Translations under genes and position numbers: made by a program | Shown here: positions 25,685 through 35,070 of the stretch, piece by piece | How positions within the stretch are numbered: position 1 is the stretch's first letter | Layout of the letters: every line of letters starts with the position of its first letter | DNA from: OLB11 sp041392835 | GTDB taxonomy: Bacteria > Bacteroidota > Bacteroidia > Chitinophagales > Chitinophagaceae | NCBI GenBank assembly: GCA_041392835.1 | Contig: JAWKLF010000003.1 | Span: forward strand, 304,369 to 368,368 | Length of the DNA: 64,000 nucleotides | Direction of reading: 5' to 3' | Notes under the pieces: model-generated | The model's database searches: none | What the model saw: only the letters and a program-made list of their open reading frames with translations | Told to the model about the DNA's origin: nothing

Positions 25685-26817
25685 TTTAGACTGTTTATTA
25701 TTTGTAAGAATGTATTTGCAATGTGTTCTACATCACTTGCTTGCATTTCTGTATGAATAGGCAATGAAAGTACTTGTTTAGTCAATGCTTCTGTTAAGGG
25801 CATTTCAATTTGATGGTCATAAAGACTTTGAATTACTTTTTGTTTGTGTGTAGGAATTGGATAATATATCATAGATGGTATGCCTACATTAGCTAAGGCT
25901 TCTTTAACGCGATCTCTGTCTACACCTACAAGTTTCATAGTATATTGATGATATACATGATAGGAATAGTCTGCTTCTTTGGGTGTTATGATATTTTCGT
26001 TTGAAGCAAAAAAAGCATTATACTGTTCTGCTACTTTTCTTCTTCGTTGGCAAAAATCATCAAGGTGAGGAAGTTTTACATTTAAGATAGCTGCTTGTAA
26101 TGTATCCAATCGAGAGTTGCAACCAACTAATTCATGAATGTATTTTTTCTTTTGGCCATGATTGGCTATCATGCGAAGTTTTTCTGCCAAATCATCTTGA
26201 TTGGTAAAAATAGCTCCGCCATCGCCATAGCAGCCTAGATTTTTTGAGGGGAAAAAAGACGTACAACCAATATCTCCAATGGTGCCATTATGTTTAGATT
26301 CTCCATTTTTTGAAGTGTATTTTCCACCAATAGCTTGTGCATCATCTTCTATTACATATAATTGATGTTTTGTAGCAATTGCCATTATTTCATCCATTTG
26401 AGCACTTTGTCCATATAAATGTACGGGTACTATTGCTTTTGTTTTGGGTGTTATCAAAGATTCTATTTGAGAAGGATCGATGGTAAAGGTATCTTCATTG
26501 ACTTCGCAAAAAACTGGCTTTAAGCCTAACAAAGCTAATACCTCTACCGTTGCAAAATACGTAAAAGAAGGTGTAATAATTTCATCGCCTGCTTTTAGGC
26601 CTAAGCCCATAAGAGCTATTTGAAGTGCATCTGTGCCATTGGCACAGGGTATAACATGTTTTACATTTAAGTACGTTGACAGTGCTTTAGTAAAATCACG
26701 AACAGGTTGACCTTGTATAAAGTCTGTAGATTCAATGACTTCAAATATGGCTTTGTCTATATCAGGCTTTAACCTATTATATTGCGTTTTTAAATCAACC
26801 ATTTGTATGTTGGACAT
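25681..26817 (-). CDS. DegT/DnrJ/EryC1/StrS sugar aminotransferase (WbpE-like)
   Basis: PLP-dependent aminotransferase acting on a keto nucleotide sugar. Start set at 26817 (MSNIQMVDLKTQY); the open frame runs 20 codons further but the N-terminus fits here. PLP Asp lies in VIEDDAQAIGG and the Schiff-base Lys is Lys192 in CTSFFPSKNLGCYGDGG, a motif typical of enzymes that aminate UDP-3-keto sugars. Promoter-proximal gene of the degT-ugd-uxs operon, so its substrate probably derives from UDP-sugars used for surface glycans. Confidence 0.88.
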   Translation of the reverse strand: MSNIQMVDLKTQYNRLKPDIDKAIFEVIESTDFIQGQPVRDFTKALSTYLNVKHVIPCANGTDALQIALMGLGLKAGDEIITPSFTYFATVEVLALLGLKPVFCEVNEDTFTIDPSQIESLITPKTKAIVPVHLYGQSAQMDEIMAIATKHQLYVIEDDAQAIGGKYTSKNGESKHNGTIGDIGCTSFFPSKNLGCYGDGGAIFTNQDDLAEKLRMIANHGQKKKYIHELVGCNSRLDTLQAAILNVKLPHLDDFCQRRRKVAEQYNAFFASNENIITPKEADYSYHVYHQYTMKLVGVDRDRVKEALANVGIPSMIYYPIPTHKQKVIQSLYDHQIEMPLTEALTKQVLSLPIHTEMQASDVEHIANTFLQIINSLK

Positions 26818-26834
26818 ATGTAAAAAATTGACCG

Positions 26835-26842
26835 CAAAGATA
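26835..26842 (-). promoter_or_regulatory. Promoter of the degT-ugd-uxs operon, -7 element
   Basis: CAAAGATA on the plus strand is TATCTTTG on the minus strand, a full TAnnTTTG match 17 nt before the ATG. Confidence 0.45.
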
Positions 26843-26860
26843 AGTTTTAAACCCAAATTA

Positions 26861-26880
26861 TACATTTGCATTCGCAAATG
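26861..26880 (+). promoter_or_regulatory. -7 element inside a palindrome, upstream of the ncRNA candidate
   Basis: TACATTTG at 26861-26868 matches TAnnTTTG. It is overlapped by a perfect palindrome, CATTTGC (26863-26869), 4-nt spacer, GCAAATG (26874-26880), that could be an operator. No TTG at the ideal -33 spacing. Confidence 0.4.
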
Positions 26881-26884
26881 ATAT

Positions 26885-27115
26885 AAGCGATTAAGAAAAT
26901 CAAGCCTTTCAGGTTATACTCTGGTAAGCCTTCAAGGTGATTTTCTATATCGGGATAAACCCAAGTAATGCAAGTAGTTCACTCTTTTCAGTCGTTTTCT
27001 ATTGCATAACTTGGGTTAAACTGATGTAAGACAAGAGCCCTTTTGAGTCGAATAAGACTCCTTCAACTTGAATGAAAAGTGATAACTGACTTTACTTCTC
27101 ATCTTATTATTATTT
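26885..27115 (+). ncRNA. Structured RNA candidate with 6S-like architecture
   Basis: The gap between two divergent genes folds, on paper, into a rod. Outer closing helix: 26909-26919 with 27079-27089 (about 10 pairs, two bulges). Inner closing helix: 26931-26940 with 27063-27072 (9 of 10 pairs). Then an open bubble, 26941-26957 on the 5' side and 27018-27062 on the 3' side, the latter with a small hairpin GAGTC (27045-27049)/GACTC (27056-27060). Apical helix: 26958-26973 with 27002-27017 (15 of 16 pairs), loop of 28 nt. Size (about 190 nt) and layout match 6S RNA, the RNA polymerase-binding regulator. A competing 9-bp stem (26894-26902 with 26938-26946) exists. It could instead be the 5' leader of the gene at 27145. 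Confidence 0.45.
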
Positions 27116-27144
27116 TAGCTAAATAAATATGGCTTTTAACAATT

Positions 27145-27972
27145 ATGATTGCAACTTTACACCTATCAAAACTCAAATCCGTGCGTATACTTATTCATAC
27201 TTTAACAGCTTCTTTTTTAATACTTCTTTGTAGCTATTCTAATCAAGCTCTTGCTCAAACTGATGATAATAATGAAGTGGAAGTGAAAACCAAAGGTGAT
27301 GCGAATAAAGTCTGGACTTTTGACTTGCATTTAATGGCCGACTTTCCGAAGGCAGATATGGCAACTCGATTTGGAACAAACTATCGAATAGGATTTGGTA
27401 TAAAATATAAAACCGATAGAAATTGGATGATAGGAGCAAAACTTGATTTTTTGATTGGTAATAAAATCAAAGAAGATAGCTTACTAATTAATGTTAAAAC
27501 CTATCAAGGAAGTATCATTGATCAAAATGGCGATTTGTTGAATGTTGGAATTTTTGAAAGAGGCTATCTGGCTGGTATACAAGTAGGCAAAGTATTTAAT
27601 GTATTGGCTCTGAATAATAATAGCGGTTTGATGTGGATGAGTACTATTGGTTTTATGCAACATAAAATTAAATTTTTTGATAAAAACAATGCCTTTCCGC
27701 AATTAAACAATGAATATAAAAAAGGATATGATAGATTGACGAATGGCGCATTTTTAGAAACATTTTTAGGCTATAACTATATGTCTAAAGACCGTTATTT
27801 GAATTTTTATACTGGACTCAATTTGACTTGGGGTTTTACACAGGGAAGAAGAACGTACTTATATGATGTAGCACGAACAGATCAATCTAAACGAAAGGAT
27901 GTGTTGATAGGGCTAAAATTGGGTTGGATGCTTCCTATATACAAAAAGACCGAAGAAGAACTCTATTATTAG
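27145..27972 (+). CDS. Predicted outer-membrane beta-barrel protein, unknown function
   Basis: No named family recognised. A signal peptide covers about residues 1-38 (ends CSYSNQALAQ). The mature protein of about 235 residues alternates aromatic and polar residues in strand-like blocks (YRIGFGIKYKTDRNWMIGAKLDF, FLETFLGYNYMSKDRYLNFYTGLN, VLIGLKLGWMLPIYK), as in small outer-membrane barrels with an OmpW/PorT-like build. It ends 7 nt before the Kdo transferase gene, so the two are probably co-transcribed, consistent with an envelope role. Confidence 0.6.
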   Translation: MIATLHLSKLKSVRILIHTLTASFLILLCSYSNQALAQTDDNNEVEVKTKGDANKVWTFDLHLMADFPKADMATRFGTNYRIGFGIKYKTDRNWMIGAKLDFLIGNKIKEDSLLINVKTYQGSIIDQNGDLLNVGIFERGYLAGIQVGKVFNVLALNNNSGLMWMSTIGFMQHKIKFFDKNNAFPQLNNEYKKGYDRLTNGAFLETFLGYNYMSKDRYLNFYTGLNLTWGFTQGRRTYLYDVARTDQSKRKDVLIGLKLGWMLPIYKKTEEELYY

Positions 27973-27979
27973 TAAGTCC

Positions 27980-29203
27980 ATGGGCGTTTTAGTTTACAAT
28001 ATAAGTATAGCTATATTTATTTTTTTAATAAAAGGAATAGCACTTTTCAATCCTAAAGTAAAAAAGTGGTTGAAGCAACGAGCTGAAACAAAAGATGACT
28101 ATAAGAAATGGAATTTAGCACATAAAAAAACAATTTTATTTCATTGCTCTTCTGTAGGCGAGTTGGAACAATGTATACCACTTATAGAAAAATACGAAGC
28201 CGACTCCTATTCACCTATTATTAGCTTTTTTTCCATTTCAGGTTATCAATATGCTTTAAAAAAATATCCGCACTATATAATTTGTTATTTGCCATTTGAT
28301 CAAAAAAAGAATATTCAAGAATTTATAAAATGTATACATCCAACATTTTGTGTTATAGTTAAGTATGAACTCTGGCATCATTTAATTCAAGAACTAAAGA
28401 GAAGTAATATTCCAGTATTTTTGGTATGTGCTCGATTCGATAAAAATCATGTCTATTTTAAGTGGTATGCCTCTTTTTTAAAAAAAATACTACATCGTAT
28501 TACTTTTATTCTTGTGCAAGATCAAACGAGTTTTGAATTGCTAAAAAAACAAGGTATAACGCATACAGATATTACAGGCGATATGCGTTTTGATAGAAAT
28601 TTGACTTTAAGCCAACAACCTTTTCATGATGCAATTATTGAAGACTTTATTGCTGGGCATCCCGTTTTTATAGCAGGTAGTATATGGGCAAAAGATTTGG
28701 AGTGGTTGCAAGCTATAATGTCTGAAATACCCAAAAACTATAAAATTATTTTAGCTCCGCATGAAGTCAATCATTTTAATACTGATTGGATACAGGAACC
28801 TTTTACAACCTATACTCATTATAAAAAAGACACTGCAACAATTTTAATATTGAACACAGTCGGTTTATTGGCAAAAACATATCGCTTTGCCAGTTTGACC
28901 TATATAGGTGGCGGATTTAGAGATAAAGGTTTACATAATACCTTAGAAGCTGCGATATATGGGAATCCCATTTTGATAGGCAACAAATATGATACATTTA
29001 ACGAAGTAGTTGAAATGGTGGATCAGGGTATTATTATTTCGATACATGATGCTGAAGAGGGGCGTAAAAAAACAAGAGAACTTGTACAAAATCCTCAAAA
29101 AATTGAAGAAATAAAGGCTAAAATGAGCGCTTTTATGCATTCAAAAACTAACTCTACGAGTAAAAATTACGTCTATATAAACAAGCTATTATCAAGTATT
29201 TGA
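27980..29203 (+). CDS. waaA: 3-deoxy-D-manno-octulosonic acid (Kdo) transferase
   Basis: Attaches Kdo from CMP-Kdo to the lipid A precursor at the inner membrane. An N-terminal membrane anchor (about residues 4-22) is followed by the GT-B fold: FHCSSVGELEQCIPLIEKY (HxxSxGE, the family's catalytic Glu region), KYELWHHLIQEL, FVLVQD-like VQDQTSFELLKKQG, GSIWAKDLEWL and the donor-site TYIGGGFRDKGLHNTLEAA. Length 407 is normal. It lies in line with an upstream outer-membrane protein gene (7-nt gap). Confidence 0.93.
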   Translation: MGVLVYNISIAIFIFLIKGIALFNPKVKKWLKQRAETKDDYKKWNLAHKKTILFHCSSVGELEQCIPLIEKYEADSYSPIISFFSISGYQYALKKYPHYIICYLPFDQKKNIQEFIKCIHPTFCVIVKYELWHHLIQELKRSNIPVFLVCARFDKNHVYFKWYASFLKKILHRITFILVQDQTSFELLKKQGITHTDITGDMRFDRNLTLSQQPFHDAIIEDFIAGHPVFIAGSIWAKDLEWLQAIMSEIPKNYKIILAPHEVNHFNTDWIQEPFTTYTHYKKDTATILILNTVGLLAKTYRFASLTYIGGGFRDKGLHNTLEAAIYGNPILIGNKYDTFNEVVEMVDQGIIISIHDAEEGRKKTRELVQNPQKIEEIKAKMSAFMHSKTNSTSKNYVYINKLLSSI

Positions 29204-29285
29204 TAGTATTTTTACAAACATATTTTTTCTATTAAAATGTATGAATTATATTAGCGAATTAAAATCAAGGATATTGAAGCCGAAC

Positions 29286-31313
29286 ATGAAATTTATTTAC
29301 AAATTTATATTTTTAGTAACCCTACTATATTGTCATCTTTCTTCATCAGCCCAATCGCTAATTTCTGGCCCAGATACGCTGTGTATAGAAAATAATATTC
29401 AACTTAGTACTTCTGTTACCAATGCAAGTACCTATTATTGGGGTTTTTGTTCTGCATACTTAGAAAATATTCCAAGTGGGAGCAGTATAGTAGCTGGCAC
29501 GGGTTTGAATACACCTACAAGTATCAATATGGCCAAAGACGGAAATATATACTACGTATTTGTAATAAATTCGGGTGGTAATAACGAAATGATTCGTTAT
29601 GAATTTGGCACACTATTGTCTAATGTGCCTACAGCTGTCAATCTTGGCGATTTTGGAGGCAGTTTGCCTAAAAATGCAAAAGGTTTTGAATTGATTCAAG
29701 ATGGTGCAAATTGGTATGGATTTGTGACAGGTGGTAATAGCGTAGCAGAATCAGAAATAGTTCGTTTGGATTTTGGAAATTCTCTAGCCAATACACCTAC
29801 CGTTACATCTTTTGGAGATATGGGAGGAAATTTGATTCAACCACAAGATTTATATGTATTTAAAGAAGCTGGCAACTGGTATGCTATCACTATGAATCTT
29901 TTGAGTGGAGATATAATACGTTTGGATTTTGCAAATACAATTACTAATAGCCCAAGTGTAACCGTAATTACCAATCCAGGTTCATTAAGTTTCCCTACTG
30001 GCTTATGGCCTGTATTTGATGGTACTAATTGGTTTTTGTTTGTAGTAAATAGAGTAAGCCAATCCATCACAAGACTTGACTTTGGTACATCCTTGCTAAA
30101 TGTTCCGGCAGATAATAATTTAGGAAATTTTGGAGGCGCATTCAATGGCCCAAGAGATATAGTGACAATTAGAGATTGTGATAATTACTATGGATATGTA
30201 ACGAATATCAACGATAATTCTGTGACGCTATTAGAATTTAATGGTAGCATAAGCGCTGTTCCTGTAGCTACTAATTTAGGCAATTTTGCAAGTTTTAATC
30301 AGCCTACTTTCTTGACCCGTTTTTTAAGAGATAAGGACAATGTATTTTGCTTTACAGCCAATAGAAATTCAAATTCTATTTCTCGTTTAGATTATACAAG
30401 TTGCACACAATCGTCTATTGCTACTTCTACTTTGCAAACACCTCCATTGTATACATACAACGCACCTGGCACATATAATGTGTATTTCGTAGCCGATGAG
30501 GGTTTGCCTACCATGCAAGTAGATTGTAAAACTATTACCGTATTGCCAAGACCATACTTTGAAATCAATAGTGATACCTTAATTTGTCAGCGAGATACAT
30601 TACTCTTAGTGTGTAATGGTCCTAGCTTGTATAGTATGCTATGGGAACCAGTGTACAATGCCATACCTCCATATGATACTACTTCTATTTATATTTACCC
30701 CAATGAAGATTATAGGTATCATGCCCATTTAGAATTTACTCAGGGTGGAGGTTGTGCTTTTGATACATCGGTTTTAATAAAAGTAAGTCGAGTTACTGCC
30801 GATGCAGGACCCGATCGTTTTGTAGCAGATGGTGCTATAACTGTTTTAGGAGGGCCTATGACATCTTATGGTCAGGAGTATAGTTACACATGGACTCCAA
30901 GTACTTATTTAAATAAATCTACTATAGCAGAGCCTACTTCTACTCCTTTAGATGTGCAAGCTTATTATTTAACAGTAAAAAATGATAGCTCTGGTTGTAG
31001 AGATAAGGATACGGTGTGGGTATTTACTGAGTGCACTGAAATCAATATGCCTAATGTGTTTAATCCAGTAAGTGATATACCTTCCAATAGAAGTTTCGGA
31101 TTGCTTAATCATCAAATAGTAAAATTAGAATATTTCAAAATATTTAATAGATGGGGTCAGCTCATATTTGAAACCACAGACCCAGCAAAAAAATGGGATG
31201 GAAGACAAAATAATATAGAACTTCCTCCTGATAATTATGTTTGGATTATAGATGGCTATTGTAATAATGGTAAGCGAATTAGAAAGCAAGGTACCGTGCT
31301 TCTGGCAAGGTAA
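29286..31313 (+). CDS. T9SS type B cargo with predicted beta-propeller
   Basis: Secreted protein of about 675 residues. Start placed at 29286 (MKFIYKFIFLVTLLYCHLSS, signal peptide ending SSSAQ); an ATG 15 codons upstream is also open. Residues about 60-385 contain a tandem repeat of 51-56 residues: (I/V)xRLDFGxxLxNxPxxxxLGxFGG followed by a W/Y-rich strand. Five near-complete copies plus split ends suggest a six-bladed propeller. A PKD-like region and a Cys-containing Ig-like region follow. The last 90 residues are the gliding-motility-associated (type B) sorting domain: NVFNPVSD, YFKIFNRWGQLIFET, KWDGR, PPDNYVWIIDGYC. Confidence 0.88.
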   Translation: MKFIYKFIFLVTLLYCHLSSSAQSLISGPDTLCIENNIQLSTSVTNASTYYWGFCSAYLENIPSGSSIVAGTGLNTPTSINMAKDGNIYYVFVINSGGNNEMIRYEFGTLLSNVPTAVNLGDFGGSLPKNAKGFELIQDGANWYGFVTGGNSVAESEIVRLDFGNSLANTPTVTSFGDMGGNLIQPQDLYVFKEAGNWYAITMNLLSGDIIRLDFANTITNSPSVTVITNPGSLSFPTGLWPVFDGTNWFLFVVNRVSQSITRLDFGTSLLNVPADNNLGNFGGAFNGPRDIVTIRDCDNYYGYVTNINDNSVTLLEFNGSISAVPVATNLGNFASFNQPTFLTRFLRDKDNVFCFTANRNSNSISRLDYTSCTQSSIATSTLQTPPLYTYNAPGTYNVYFVADEGLPTMQVDCKTITVLPRPYFEINSDTLICQRDTLLLVCNGPSLYSMLWEPVYNAIPPYDTTSIYIYPNEDYRYHAHLEFTQGGGCAFDTSVLIKVSRVTADAGPDRFVADGAITVLGGPMTSYGQEYSYTWTPSTYLNKSTIAEPTSTPLDVQAYYLTVKNDSSGCRDKDTVWVFTECTEINMPNVFNPVSDIPSNRSFGLLNHQIVKLEYFKIFNRWGQLIFETTDPAKKWDGRQNNIELPPDNYVWIIDGYCNNGKRIRKQGTVLLAR

Positions 31314-31319
31314 TTTTAT

Positions 31320-33245
31320 TTAATAATTTTCAAGTACAGTTACTTTCACTTCGTTGAAGTAAGAATTTTCATCATTATAAATAAGCATGTCATATTGTGG
31401 CATTATATTTTCGCAAGGAATATGATTGCGTTCCAGTTTTTTAATTATATAATCCATATGTTCTTGAGCTATTTGTAGATAGGGAAAATAAGTACTGTCG
31501 CCAAGTGTATCGCCATAGTAATAGTTAGTGTTTAAAAATATTTTTACAATGGCACTATCTTCATTCCATGATTTCCATTTTTTAATAACTTCTTCTAAAA
31601 GAAAATCTGATTCGCTTTCCAAATTAGAATGCACAGTGTCAAATTGCAATACTTCATGAAAAAGCGTATCTCTATAGCCTGGTTGTTTTAGTTTGAAGTC
31701 AACTAAATAATTTTCGGGCAATCTACTATCTTGCAAAGAAATCCATTTGTAAAAGGGTCTATAACCGGGCTCGAGTATAGTAATATAGTAAGAATACCCT
31801 GCATGCAAAGCACATGCAAAACTACCATCGCCCGCATTAGATTCAATACGAATGCTTTGAGTGTCTTTCAATGATTTGCGTATTTCTATCAACCTATCTG
31901 ACAAATTGTTTTTATAATATTTATCTTTTACAAAGCCTTTTAAACATATAGTTTGTATAGGTTTTATAGCATCATGCAATGAAAACTGATATAAATCCAA
32001 ACCACCCAATGTGCCTTGTCTGTCAGAAGCGCTAATGCCTATATCGCCTTTTGCGTTAACTATAATAGATCCATCAAATTCTTTAGTATTGATAGGAGCA
32101 TCTAAATTGATTGGTTTGCTCCAAAGTGATTTGTAATTTTTTCGGGATAAAAATAAATCCATATTGCCAAGTCCAGGATGCCCATTGCTGGCAAAGTATA
32201 AGCTCTCATTATCGGGATGTATAAACGGTGCTATTTCATCTTTTTCAGTATTTATTTTAGGACCTAAATTTTCTGGTTGAGTCCACATATTATTAATAAA
32301 ATGAGTTACCCATATATCCATACCGCCATATCCGCCTGGGCGATTGCTTACAAAATATAAGTCTTTATTATCGCTACTTAAACAAGGTTGTCCTTCATAA
32401 GCTGTTGTGTTAATAGTGTAGCCAAAATATTGAGGAGAACTCCATCCTCCTTTTTCTTTATAACAAAAGGCAATATCGCAACCACCACCTTCATAGCCAT
32501 TGGGGCTTCGCATATCGCAACGCGTAAAAAATAGATAATTGCCATCGGCACTCAGTTTAGCACCACCATCTGGAAGTCCAGTGTTTGGCGGATAACCCAT
32601 ATTGGTGCTTGGTAGCCATTGCCCTAAGCTATCTTTTTGTGCAATAAAAAAATCTTCATTGCCTCCTACATTTCTTGTAAATACTAAAGTGTTCCCATCC
32701 ATACTCATAGTAGGTAAAAACTCATTTTCTTTTGTATTGATATGCTCTCCCAAATTTTTAAATGTATTGTTGACTTCAAAATAGAATTTAGAATTTGTTA
32801 TTTGTTTACTTGTATTTATTTTTTTACTTACATCAACACGCTGTATAGAATCGTTGGAGAGCGCGGAAGCTAATTTGTTTAGAATTTTTGAAGCTAATTC
32901 AATGTCGTTGTTAGTAATTAATTGATTACTTAAAAATTTAATAGAAGCATAAGAAGCTTGAACATCTTCATCAATAGCCATAAAGGCATTGCTTGCAACT
33001 TTATCTAATTCTTTTTGTTGATAGTAAAGCTCAGCAAGGCGCACATACGATTTTGCTACATTCGGTTTTTTTAATTTTAGAGCCTCATAACATGCTATGC
33101 ATTTTTCAATTTTATTTTCAAGCAAAAAAGATTCACAAGTAGATATTTCACGTATAGTAGTAAGGTCTGTTTGTTGGGCTTGTATATTTGATACAAAACA
33201 AAACACATAAAAAAATAAAAAAAATAATTTGTTTTTTAGGTTCAC
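31320..33245 (-). CDS. TPR/PD40 outer-membrane-associated protein
   Basis: A 641-residue exported protein: signal peptide (ends FVSNIQAQ), a TPR-like helical region (about 30-130), then five PD40/TolB-like blades (NEFLPTMSMDGNTLVFTRN, LSADGNYLFFTR, LSSDNKDLYFVSNRPGG, IHPDNESLYFASNGHPG, NAKGDIGISASDRQG). A carboxypeptidase-regulatory-like beta domain (about 435-510) and a C-terminal region without a convincing OmpA peptidoglycan motif follow. The order resembles PorE-type T9SS or OmpA-family proteins, but lacking a clear OmpA domain it should not be named so. The start is GTG; no better ATG is available. Confidence 0.75.
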   Translation of the reverse strand: MNLKNKLFFLFFYVFCFVSNIQAQQTDLTTIREISTCESFLLENKIEKCIACYEALKLKKPNVAKSYVRLAELYYQQKELDKVASNAFMAIDEDVQASYASIKFLSNQLITNNDIELASKILNKLASALSNDSIQRVDVSKKINTSKQITNSKFYFEVNNTFKNLGEHINTKENEFLPTMSMDGNTLVFTRNVGGNEDFFIAQKDSLGQWLPSTNMGYPPNTGLPDGGAKLSADGNYLFFTRCDMRSPNGYEGGGCDIAFCYKEKGGWSSPQYFGYTINTTAYEGQPCLSSDNKDLYFVSNRPGGYGGMDIWVTHFINNMWTQPENLGPKINTEKDEIAPFIHPDNESLYFASNGHPGLGNMDLFLSRKNYKSLWSKPINLDAPINTKEFDGSIIVNAKGDIGISASDRQGTLGGLDLYQFSLHDAIKPIQTICLKGFVKDKYYKNNLSDRLIEIRKSLKDTQSIRIESNAGDGSFACALHAGYSYYITILEPGYRPFYKWISLQDSRLPENYLVDFKLKQPGYRDTLFHEVLQFDTVHSNLESESDFLLEEVIKKWKSWNEDSAIVKIFLNTNYYYGDTLGDSTYFPYLQIAQEHMDYIIKKLERNHIPCENIMPQYDMLIYNDENSYFNEVKVTVLENY

Positions 33246-33327
33246 TCTATAAAATGAATTGAATAAAATTGATTAAAAATTTCAAGGTCTTAAAATTAAG
33301 CATTAGATTAGTAAATTCTTAAATAAA

Positions 33328-34929
33328 ATGCTATCTATGTTTAAAAAAGTTGCTGCGCTATTCTTTCTATTATTAGTAAAAATTCAACCTTTGTTTGCTC
33401 AGAAAATTGATGAAAAGATAGATCAAGTATTTGCAAAAAATACAAAAGGATTTGTTGAATTTGTATTTTACGAAATACCTTTTAGTGATACTGTAAGTAT
33501 TCCTTGGGTGCTGATTGTACTTGTTTTGAGTGCATTGTTTTTTACTATCTATTTTAAATTTATCAATATCTTAGGTTTTAGGACGGCTGTTCAGATAGTA
33601 CAAGGAAAACATGATAATTTGGAAAAAGGACATCAAGTAAAATCTTCTGATTCTGTATTTTTAGTAGATGGTGATAATCCAGATACTATACGTGTTGAAG
33701 GACATACAGGAGAGGTGTCGCATTTTCAGGCACTTACCGCAGCGTTATCTGCTACAGTAGGTTTGGGTAATATAGCAGGAGTGGCAGTTGCTATTTCAAT
33801 AGGAGGCCCAGGTGCTACATTTTGGATGATAATAGCAGGTTTGATAGGAATGAGTTCCAAGTTTGTAGAGTGTACGCTTGGTGTAAAATATAGAGAAATT
33901 GGAGATGATGGAACTGTATATGGCGGCCCTATGTATTATTTATCCAAAGGATTAAAAGAATTAAAAGCTGGTACCATAGGTAAATTTTTGGCTATTGTAT
34001 TCGCTGTCATGTGTGTAGGGGGAAGTTTTGGTGGTGGCAATATGTTTCAGGCCAATCAGGCATATAAGATGTTTGAAAATCAAATGGCTGTTTTAGATAT
34101 TAATGTTTCAGGGTATGCTTGGGTATTTGGATTAGTTATGTCTATATTAGTTGGTATTGTAATTATTGGAGGAATAAAATCTATTGCAAGAGTGACAGAT
34201 AAAATAGTTCCATTTATGGTGGGCATTTATGTTTTAGCAGCAGTTGTTATTTTGTTTATACATGCCAAACATATTCCATGGGCTTTTGGAGAAATTATGA
34301 GTGGTGCATTTACACCCACTGGCATTACAGGAGGTTTGATAGGTGTATTGATACAAGGTTTTAGACGTGCAGCATTTAGCAACGAAGCTGGAATAGGTTC
34401 CGCATCTATTGCACACTCTGCGGTTATTACTAAATATCCAGCAAGTGAGGGTTTGGTTGCATTGCTTGAACCGTTTATAGACACAGTCATTGTTTGTACT
34501 ATGACAGCTTTGGTACTAATTATTAGCAGTGCCAATCCTAATGATTTTACAATGGTGTATGGACAAAAGATACCTGATGGGGTGGTGGCTACCTCACAAG
34601 CATTTGCCAGCAATATTTCTTGGTTTCCTTGGATATTGGCAATAGCTGTTATACTCTTTGCATTTTCTACTATGATTTCGTGGAGCTACTACGGTTTTCA
34701 GGCTTGGACATATTTATTTGGACGTTCTAAATGGAAAGAATATACGTATAAGATTTTGTTTTGTTTATTTGTGATAGTTGGTTCTGCGGCTTCGTTGGGT
34801 GCTGTTATTGATTTTTCAGATGCTATGATTTTTGCTATGATGATTCCCAATATGGTTGGTCTAATTGCTTTAGCTCCAAAAGTGAAGGAGGAACTACATA
34901 AATACAAAAAGCTGATTCATAAAAAATAG
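33328..34929 (+). CDS. Alanine or glycine:cation symporter (AGCS family)
   Basis: Inner-membrane Na+/H+-coupled amino-acid importer. The AGCS signature region TAALSATVGLGNIAGVAVAI and GGPGATFWMIIAGLIGMSSKF is intact, then GTVYGGPMYYLSKGL, GGSFGGGNMFQANQ and GFRRAAFSNEAGIGSASIAHS. About 11 hydrophobic helices; length 533. A signal-like N-terminus (FLLLVKIQPLFAQ) plus about 35 extra residues precede the first core helix, as in other Bacteroidota members. Monocistronic. Confidence 0.93.
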   Translation: MLSMFKKVAALFFLLLVKIQPLFAQKIDEKIDQVFAKNTKGFVEFVFYEIPFSDTVSIPWVLIVLVLSALFFTIYFKFINILGFRTAVQIVQGKHDNLEKGHQVKSSDSVFLVDGDNPDTIRVEGHTGEVSHFQALTAALSATVGLGNIAGVAVAISIGGPGATFWMIIAGLIGMSSKFVECTLGVKYREIGDDGTVYGGPMYYLSKGLKELKAGTIGKFLAIVFAVMCVGGSFGGGNMFQANQAYKMFENQMAVLDINVSGYAWVFGLVMSILVGIVIIGGIKSIARVTDKIVPFMVGIYVLAAVVILFIHAKHIPWAFGEIMSGAFTPTGITGGLIGVLIQGFRRAAFSNEAGIGSASIAHSAVITKYPASEGLVALLEPFIDTVIVCTMTALVLIISSANPNDFTMVYGQKIPDGVVATSQAFASNISWFPWILAIAVILFAFSTMISWSYYGFQAWTYLFGRSKWKEYTYKILFCLFVIVGSAASLGAVIDFSDAMIFAMMIPNMVGLIALAPKVKEELHKYKKLIHKK

Positions 34930-35070
34930 ATTTGAATTCTAATTTAAATTTATTAGCTAAACTCAAATCCATTTTCTTGCAAAGGTGTGGGAAATCAACT
35001 GTGTTTAATGTTTGGCACTTTACGCAACAAGAAAGCTTAGTTTTTAGGGATAGTTTTATTCTGCGTCAAG

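Noticed and set aside
23407..26817. ArnA/ArnB-type lipid A aminoarabinose pathway
   Set aside because: The decarboxylase is a UXS-type enzyme without a fused formyltransferase, and the aminotransferase motif (FFPSKNLGCYGDGG) is WbpE-like rather than ArnB-like.
31320..33245. Naming the PD40/TPR protein as PorE
   Set aside because: The domain order is similar, but a clear OmpA peptidoglycan-binding domain is not visible and no T9SS core genes are adjacent.
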